Shown: positions 57,541-64,000 of the stretch, one piece after another | Position numbering within the stretch: the first letter of the stretch is position 1 | Layout: each line of letters opens with the position of its first letter | Assembly (NCBI GenBank): GCA_905221605.1 | Contig: CAJNDS010002146.1 | Location: forward strand, 436,001 to 500,000 | Reading direction: 5' to 3' | Origin: Symbiodinium natans | Lineage: Eukaryota > Sar > Dinophyceae > Suessiales > Symbiodiniaceae | Length of the DNA: 64,000 nt | Program-made: the position numbers and the translations under genes | The notes under the pieces: model-generated | Databases searched by the model: none | The model's input: only the letters and a program-made list of their open reading frames with translations | Told to the model about the DNA's origin: nothing

Positions 57541-58200
57541 ATTCACTCAACCCCCGCAAAAGGCCCCAAGAGACTCCAAAGGTCAAGAGGCGCCGGGAGG
57601 CCCCCAAATAGGCACTGGGAGGCCCCAAAAACTAGGATCCCAAAATAGACAGGGGAGGCACAAACTTAGGCCCTTTGCGGGCCCAAAATAAGTCGGGGAG
57701 CCCCAAGCGGGAGGCCCCAAAATAGGTACCGAGAGGCCCCAAAACAGGCCCGGTGAGGCTCCCCTGGAGACTCCAAAATAAGTCCCGGGAACCACCCAAA
57801 CAGGCCCCAAAATAGGCCCGGCCCCAAAATAAGCCCCGGGAGCCCCGGGAGGCCTCACATTATAGGCGTCGGGAGTCCAAAATAGGCCCCGGAGACTCCA
57901 GAATGGAGGCCCCGCAAAATGCCCCGAAAGGCCCAAACTTGGCACCAAAACAAGCGCCGAAGTGGCCCCAAAATAGGAATAGGCCCCAAAATAGCCCCGC
58001 GAGGGATACATAAGCTTCGGGAGGAATAGGGTGCGGGACGCAAACCCCAAAATAGGCGCCAAAATAAGCCCCGGGCCCCAGGAAGGAGGCACCAAAATAG
58101 GGCGCGGGGAGGCGGCCGGCCCCAAAATAAGCCCCGAACCCATAGGGTCGCGGACTCAAAATAGGCGTCGGAGACCCGAAAATGTCCAAAAATAAGCCTC
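57541..58200. repeat. Degenerate minisatellite with GGCCCCAAAATAGG core
   Basis: More than twenty copies of a CCCCAAAATAGGC-like core separated by GC-rich spacers of variable length. The minus strand reads through as a Tyr/Phe/Gly-rich pattern (ILGP, YFGA, LFWG) of up to 186 codons; this follows from the repeat and is unlikely to be a gene, though it is open for its whole length. Confidence 0.8.
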
Positions 58201-58514
58201 CACTTGAATTTCGGGGGTACCAGGGGTGTCCCCCTGGTGACAGAGCAGTGGCCATTGTAAAGGGTTTTTTCTCGACCCCCGAACCCTATACAATTTCTAT
58301 AAACCTGGATTGCTGGCGGGGTCCAGGGCGAGGAGTCCTGGCGGGGGGCTCGGGGGGCAGCGCCCCCCGAAACGGTAGCGTCGATTTGTATTTTCTTGGG
58401 GACCCCTCCAAAAAATAGAAATTAAGTTCCAAAACAGAAACTTTCGGTCAAAACGTTTCGGTCAAAACTTTCGGTCAAAACGTTATTGGGACCTGAACCC
58501 TATACAATTTCTAT
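58201..58514. repeat. Short direct repeats incl. TTTCGGTCAAAAC x3
   Basis: Three tandem copies of TTTCGGTCAAAAC at about 58439-58482. A longer phrase containing GAACCCTATACAATTTC occurs near 58280 and again near 58494. Confidence 0.75.
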
Positions 58515-59126
58515 AAACCCTAAACCCTAAACCCCAACCCTAAACCCTAAACCCTCAACCCTTTTCTGAGTCGGGGCCGCGAAAGTCGCAAAACAATCCA
58601 GCAGGATGCCTTTATGCAGTCGCTGCCGCGTGGATCGCCTCGCGACATCAAGACAGAGTCTGGTCAGGATTTGGGGTTTGAGGTTTAGGGTTTAGGGTTT
58701 AGGGGTTTAGGGTTTGGGGTTTTAGCGTTTGGGGTTAGGGCTTGGGTTTAGGGCTTAGGGTTTGGGGCTTAGGGTTTAGGGTTTGGGGTTTTAGGGTTTA
58801 GGGTCTTGGGTTTGGGGTTTAGGGTTTGGGGTTTCGGGTTTAGGGTTGAGGGATTTGGGTCTACCGTCCGAACTCCAAAATATACAGAACCTGAACCAAA
58901 ATCTCGAATTTATGGCATGGCCCGACACCCAAATGGCGACACCTGCCCTAAACCCTAAACCGTAAGCCCTCAACCCTAAACCTTAAACCCTCAACCCCCA
59001 ACCCTCAACCCTCTGAATATCCTGGGGCTCAGGCACACGTTTCCGGAAGCGTCGCTTGGAGCAAGGTCGCGGGCGCCTCATGGGTTTTAGGGCTTAGGGC
59101 TTAGGGCTTAGGGTTTAGGGTTTAGA
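58515..59126. repeat. Cluster of telomere-like tracts in both orientations
   Basis: CCCTAAA units at 58515-58562, a long TTTAGGG / TTTGGGG / CTTAGGG tract at 58676-58862, CCCTAAA and CCCTCAA units at 58945-59012, and TTAGGGC / TTTAGGG units at 59081-59126. Orientation alternates, so this is not one telomere end. Confidence 0.85.
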
Positions 59127-61080
59127 GGGGTACCAGAAGGGGCCCAGGGACTCCAATACCCCTTAATTACGGGGGATTCCTTAAGGTATAAGACTTGTGT
59201 GTGTGTGTGTGTGTGTTTTTTTAATAGTTTAAGGATCATTCCTTGATGAAGGGGTGTTGGAGTCTCTGAGGGGAGAGGGCCCTTTGGTTTGCTGCTTAGG
59301 GCCGTTGACAGGGGCATCTGGGATCCAGGGGCTTCACGGATTCTTAAGGGTCCATAAACTGCAAACCCCACACTTTATAGGGTTACGATTGTAGGCGGTT
59401 TAGATTTTAGGAGGGCTTCTATCTAGAAGTTGTATAAGGACTTCCGGTTGGAACCGGTTTGACCGAAACATTTTTACAGAGCTTCTGTATTCTTTTGGAA
59501 GCTTGTTTCCTGATCGCCATTGGGGAAGGAGAGGAAGGCGACTCAACAAGGAGCCAACTTCATGTGGAACTCTCGCGATTTCTTAAACCCTAAACCCTAA
59601 ACCCTGTTTTGGGCTTTGAGGCCGCCCTGCAACTTTGGCAAGTGATGGCCTTTTGGGAAGCCGGGGCCTCTTTTGGAGGCGGAGCTTTGTGCGGCGGCGG
59701 CAAGTTTGGAGGAGATCAATGGGCCTAACCTAAAGGGTTTCGGGTTTAGGGTTTAAAAGGGTTGAAGGGTTGAAGGGTTTAGGGTTTAGGGTTTAGGGTG
59801 GACCTTCAACTGTATAGGGATCCTTGCTACGATTCTAAGGGTTCATGTTCCCTCAGTGAAATGAGGAAAGAAGAGGCCAGTGGGCCTCAACGAAGGAATG
59901 GACCTTCGCTTCTCCAATTTTACAAGTTGTCGACATCACGCTTCAAGAGAGACGGGGGAGAGAGAGATGGGGGAGAGAGAGAGAAGACATTTATATACGT
60001 ACATACATACATATTTTTATAGATATAAATAGATGGGTTCCAGTTTATGAGTTGAAATTTTGCTTGCTTCAGGAACAGACCGTCAACTGTATCGGGATCC
60101 CTGCATTGGTTTAAGCTACTTTCCATAAGGGAATTCGGCAAGCAAAGGCTGGATTCAGGCTAAGCGACCTAAATTAGGTTACCATGAAAAGGAATATTCA
60201 GACTCTTATGGTAACACAAGATAGCGTGATAGAGGATAAGGACAGAGTGCAATCAATCTTCTTTCATCCCCTCCGGTTCAATAGAGATCCAATAGAGCCA
60301 GGGATAAGGGGGGTCTCCTGTTTTGGCTTAACGAGCTTGATGAGAGACCCTACCAAGGAGAACAAAGGCCTACTCTGGGTCCAAGTTATAAGGGCTTATG
60401 CAAAAATGAAGACCCTAAACCCTAAACCCTAAAGCCTAAACCCTAAAGAAAGTCTGCGCAGGCGGTGTTTCAAGCGCCGGACGTTGGCTGCAGCCCACCT
60501 GGGTTTAGGGTTGCAGGGCTCTAAGACCCTAAACCCCAATATCCCTAAGTCCTCACACCCCGACCCCTTTGGCAATCCGGCCCGGGTTTACAAGCAGGAA
60601 CCCTAGTTATAAGTATTGGGTTCTCCGGTTTAGGATCCGTACTTTAGTAAGGCTTTTCAACCTTTCCCATGACATTTGGGGAATGTGAGCTGGGGTGGTT
60701 TAGATTGAAAAGTGACCGAATGATAGGTAAGTATATTTGGGCTCCTACATATTACGATGCGACGCTTTGGCCTGAGATGCAGTGACCATACAAAGAAAAA
60801 TATGCTGGATCCAGGGCCGTGTAGACTGAGCTGCATGTTCGCGTCCTTCTTTTCCTTGTGTTCTTGCGTGGTCGAGTTCATTCTGTGCGCTGGCATCCAC
60901 TCATGCCGTGGGTTAACCACTGAACCTCATCCAAAAGACCCCACGTGTTACATCAGGCAAGATGCCACAGATATGTCCCACTGCTCACAATTCAAGTTGG
61001 CAGCTGAAAAAACACCTGCAACTCGCATCTTCAGGTGACATCGAGCCCTTGATCAGGTGCCCCATTGTTCGCGCAATGAC
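59127..61080. other. No recognisable gene; more telomere-like tracts
   Basis: Telomere-like units at 59583-59606, 59741-59799 and 60411-60447; a (TG)n tract near 59192-59214; a GA-rich and (ACAT)n patch near 59950-60015. A ~45-bp phrase (CAACTGTATAGGGATCC and similar) near 59803 recurs near 60081. Short frames have no motifs. Confidence 0.5.
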
Positions 61081-61755
61081 TCTAAACCCTAAACCTAAAC
61101 CCTGACCCCGTCTACGGACAGGGTTCTGCCAAGCTCTGGGAGGATACATCGGTGCTTTGCTTGCCCTGCACCCCTGTCAAAAGGCATCCGATCGTTGCAT
61201 GCAGTCCTAATTGCTGGTAGAAGAGCCGCGACGGAACATGCTGGCCAGTGACCACCTTGTAGCATCTGATAATTCCAACGCTACAGCCTGCTACATGTTG
61301 TCGATGTAGCATGACTAAATAGAGATGGCCCTGGCAGATCGGTCCAACAGGGAGTGACTGTCTGTACCTAGTGCGACTCCCTGTGGAGTCGCGACTCTTT
61401 CGGAACGTCAGCGTGCAACCACCGCAATTGTCGTATAAGGGCAGCCACGCACAAGAACAAACATGACTTGGGCGTTGTAATACAAATGTATACCCCTATA
61501 TAAGGAAAATAAATACAAACAAGTATATACGTAGTTGTAAGCACTGCTTTCTAGATACTGTTCTTATAAACGCATCATTGCCCAACACTGTGACACACTG
61601 GGATAAGCCACACTCACATCCTCCGACAGGTTCATCTCCTGGGTTCGACATGGACCCTATCAACCTGAATTCTCGACGGGCGGATTTGGACGCCCTCAGA
61701 TTATGAAGTTCTAGGGGTTATATCATTGCATCTAGGCTTCCAGTATCATCTAAAT
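61081..61755. other. No recognisable gene
   Basis: A short telomere-like tract at 61080-61105, then unique sequence. This is the 3' flank of the minus-strand KH gene. Confidence 0.5.
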
Positions 61756-62699
61756 CTAGTGATTGGGGTCCCTAAAATAAATTTCCACAGGAACCCCCAG
61801 CCTCTTCTGCACCACATACAGCTCCACGCGGTCCAGCTTTTGTTGGCGACAGAAGCGGCGGAAGTGCTGCGCGATGCCTTTCACCAGCACCATTGTCTCC
61901 TTGAACCTGGGCGGAGTTGCATGTAGGGAAATAAAGGGCTGCGTAAAGAACTTATAGGGTTATGTAATGTTGTGTAGGGCCCAAAGAACTTTTAAAGCTT
62001 TGTCCCCCCAATCAGCCCCAGGGACGCCGCTTCCCTGATCCCCCGCGAACGGCACGAAACAGCCAACTGGAGCGGCTCATCCCTTTCGTAGTTGCCATGG
62101 GGTGACTTGACTTCCTTCCAGCCACTCCCGCGACCACAAACGCGTACGCCCGCCCCAGTTTTGTAGATCTTCTTCATGTTGTTGGCGTTGCGGCCGATTA
62201 AGCGAGGGACAAGCTCGAAGGCGGCATGCTTCTCCAGGTCGTAGCCCTTGAAGACGACGGCAAAATTGAAGTTCTGGAATGCTGCTTGCGGCTTGGGGCT
62301 CGAAGGAGGGGGAGGGGGTAGCCTTCTTGTTGGTGAAGCCGGAGAAGGCAGGAAGGGTAGACCGCATGAGGCAATCTGGCCCACTGGGTAAACCTTTGCC
62401 ACTTCACCGATGTCCTGGCTCAGCCCTGGAGGAGGCCTAATCGTCACATTTGACGAAGGGCTGCCGGAGCTCCCATAATCTTCCGAGCCATTCTCGGAGA
62501 TGGACTCTGACAAAGTCAGGCTGCCGAAGTAAAGCAGTCGATTGAGACGTGAGGGGAGCTCTTGGTAGGGTGTGACTCCCCACGGCTGGTGGCCCCAAGG
62601 CTGCCCGTGAAGCCCAAGGGATGGATACGTCGGATAAGAAGGGTAGATGGTGTCCACTGATGGTCTCACACCAGTCACAAACTCATCCACAATCGCCAT
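61756..62699 (-). CDS. KH-domain RNA-binding protein, two exons
   Basis: Minus-strand model: exon 1 62699-62056, exon 2 61906-61756, 264 residues. A Pro/Tyr/Ser-rich N-terminal half (PSVDTIYPSYPTYPS; LPPPPPSSPKP) leads into one KH-type domain at about residues 145-230: FNFAVVFKGYDLEKHAAFEL, VPRLIGRNANNMKKIYKTG with the GXXG-like loop GRNA, then VRVCGRGSGWKE and PLQLAVS. KH domains bind single-stranded RNA or DNA. The 149-bp intron is GT-AG; splicing V-S to FKETMVLVKGIAQHFRRFC restores the helix expected after this KH form. Without splicing, the frame reads on to a TAA at 61992-61994, giving an unlikely tail. ATG 62699 is the first Met after a probable acceptor (CTGTGGCAG). Such proteins with GRGSG after KH are common in dinoflagellates. 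Target unknown. Confidence 0.8.
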
Positions 62700-63217
62700 G
62701 TTTAACGAGGTTAGTATTATCAGAGAGCAGGGCTGCCACAGATGGCAAGTTTGAGAGGAATGTCCCCTGACATCTTCGCATGACACTTCAAGGAGCAGCA
62801 ACAAGAATCCAGATCTTCCAAGGTCAGTTCAGGAACAACCCTTAATCGCCTGTAGGCTCCTATTCTGGTTTGAAGGTCCTAAACCCTAAACCCTAAACCC
62901 TCAACCCTATACCCTAAACCCTATTGTAAGGGCACCCCTCCCTCAGGGCTTAGGGCTGCAGATCTGGCTTCGATTGGCTCAGGGCCCTTGGGTATGGGTG
63001 TTGCGGAGAGTCTAGAGCCTAACAAAAGGGGCATATGGGGGTGCTACAGTTCAGTCCAACCCTCTGGTGTGCTCGTGCCCAGACGTCATGAAGCTGGGCC
63101 AGCAACCAATTGCTCTTAGGAGGATTGCGCGAAGGAAGGAGGGTCACGAGCTTCCGGAGGCTTTGGGCTGTGGTGCTTCGTGTGTTGTGGCAAGCTCCAA
63201 CCCTGAACCTCAATCCC
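62700..63217. other. 5' flank of KH gene; telomere-like tract
   Basis: CCCTAAA-type units occupy about 62879-62924. No other feature is evident. Confidence 0.5.
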
Positions 63218-63372
63218 TACTTGGAGGTTCATGGTACTTACAAACCACTTATAACTGTACTTATAACCCTACTTATATTACCCCTAAAGGGCCTTATAGG
63301 GGTTATCCCAATTATAAGTAGGGTTATAAGTACAGTTATAAGTGGTTAGTAAGTACCATGAACCTTCAAGTA
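63218..63372. repeat. 60-bp inverted repeat (foldback)
   Basis: Left arm 63218-63277 and right arm 63313-63372 are reverse complements with two mismatches; the loop is 35 bp and itself partly palindromic (ACCCCTA / TAGGGGT). Arms contain TATAACTGTACTTATAAC. No coding frame or obvious target-site duplication. A telomere-like CCCTAAA unit pair abuts the right arm. Confidence 0.92.
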
Positions 63373-64000
63373 AACCCTAAACCCTAGGGGTTTCGGGCAG
63401 ATTGGGCAGTGAAGGCCTCGGCCGCTGCACGCAGAGAGCCATTTTGAGTGACTGTCCTGGTGGAGATTTGAGGACTAGGCATCACTACAGGTTTTCCACC
63501 AAGACAGACGAGAAGGGATCTATGCTTGCTTTATGGCATGACTACAGGAGGAACCTAACCACGACGAAGAAAAGGGACTAGACAAAGCATGCCCCGAAAA
63601 GGTTTTGGAACAACGATTGTCCATCATTGATAGCAGCACCGAGATACAGAGCCACAGTGGGATTGTAACGCAATGTAATCCATGCCTGGAGGTTCAGGGA
63701 GTTCTAATTATGGTTAGAAGTACCCTTGTCAGAACCGCAATCATCGTATCACGATGTCAGAAGTTGCGGCTTAAAGGGTTTCTAGGGGATACCAAGTAGA
63801 CTTACGAAGTCAATTGGGCTTCCCATCATAGGATCCCTGATACCTTATATCCCCCTAAAAAAGGAGCCCAGGGCCTTTCATGCGCCTTAGGAGGTCCGAA
63901 CAAGCCGGAATAGATCCCCTGAATCGTCTCTTAATCGTCGTCCTGCACCCTAAACCCTAGCCCTAAACCCTAAACCCTAAGCAGCCCTCAACTGGGGTTC
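63373..64000. other. No recognisable gene
   Basis: Unassigned short frames; telomere-like CCCTAAA units at about 63947-63981 close to the window end. Confidence 0.5.

Noticed and set aside
63430-63450. GAGCCATTTTGAGTGAC resembling the spliced leader
   Set aside because: Only CCATTTTG is shared; the diagnostic GGCTCAAG end is absent.
1-64000. CRISPR arrays, tRNA, rRNA and spliced-leader RNA genes
   Set aside because: Looked for by eye; no regular repeat-spacer pattern, cloverleaf or complete leader sequence was found. Covariance-model searches would be needed to exclude small RNA genes.

Overview
The window looks like nuclear DNA of a dinoflagellate, probably a Symbiodiniaceae-like alga. The grounds are long stretches without recognisable genes, genes on both strands cut by short introns including a GC-AG intron, many interstitial TTTAGGG-type telomere-like repeats, a head-to-tail array of near-identical genes, pyrimidine-AG sites just upstream of start codons as expected for spliced-leader trans-splicing, and a KH protein of a kind common in dinoflagellates. 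No bacterial operons, ribosome binding sites, CRISPR arrays, rRNA or tRNA genes were seen. Names rest on motifs read by eye; no database search was possible.

Layout. 1-711 is the 3' end of an unidentified gene. 3000-4523 is an uninterrupted GT1-family glycosyltransferase. 6451-7017 is a tRNA-splicing endonuclease subunit of the SEN34 type. 10282-10752 encodes a small multi-pass membrane protein. About 13.08-15.6 kb holds exon-like pieces of an unidentified membrane protein. 17.8-18.0 kb holds a frameshifted C-terminal fragment of a DEAD-box helicase. 26874-27031 is a likely Asn/Glu/Lys-rich exon. 28.4-31.1 kb is simple-sequence and strongly G-rich repeat DNA. 32200-33648 encodes a protein with an LWCVYE motif, resembling TIR-like domains, with in-frame stops. 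36.77-37.19 kb is a low-confidence Lys/Ser-rich coding segment.

The main feature is 43480 to about 54731: six head-to-tail copies of a ~1.85-kb unit. Each holds a four-exon gene for a 375-residue protein with one N-terminal membrane segment and two copies of a cysteine module with spacing C-x24-C-x9-C-x24-C. The predicted proteins are identical apart from V43M in copy 3, while introns and spacers carry indels and mosaic variants, as expected under concerted evolution. I do not know the function.

Right of the array come an assembly gap (54806-54905), an ACG-rich satellite, a cluster of seven short palindromes, a 1-kb AT-rich island of foreign character, several minisatellites, dispersed telomere-like tracts, a two-exon KH-domain gene on the minus strand (61756-62699), and a near-perfect 60-bp inverted repeat (63218-63372). 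The genes do not form a visible pathway; RNA-related genes (SEN34, KH, DEAD-box remnant) lie among unrelated ones, as is usual in dinoflagellate chromosomes.
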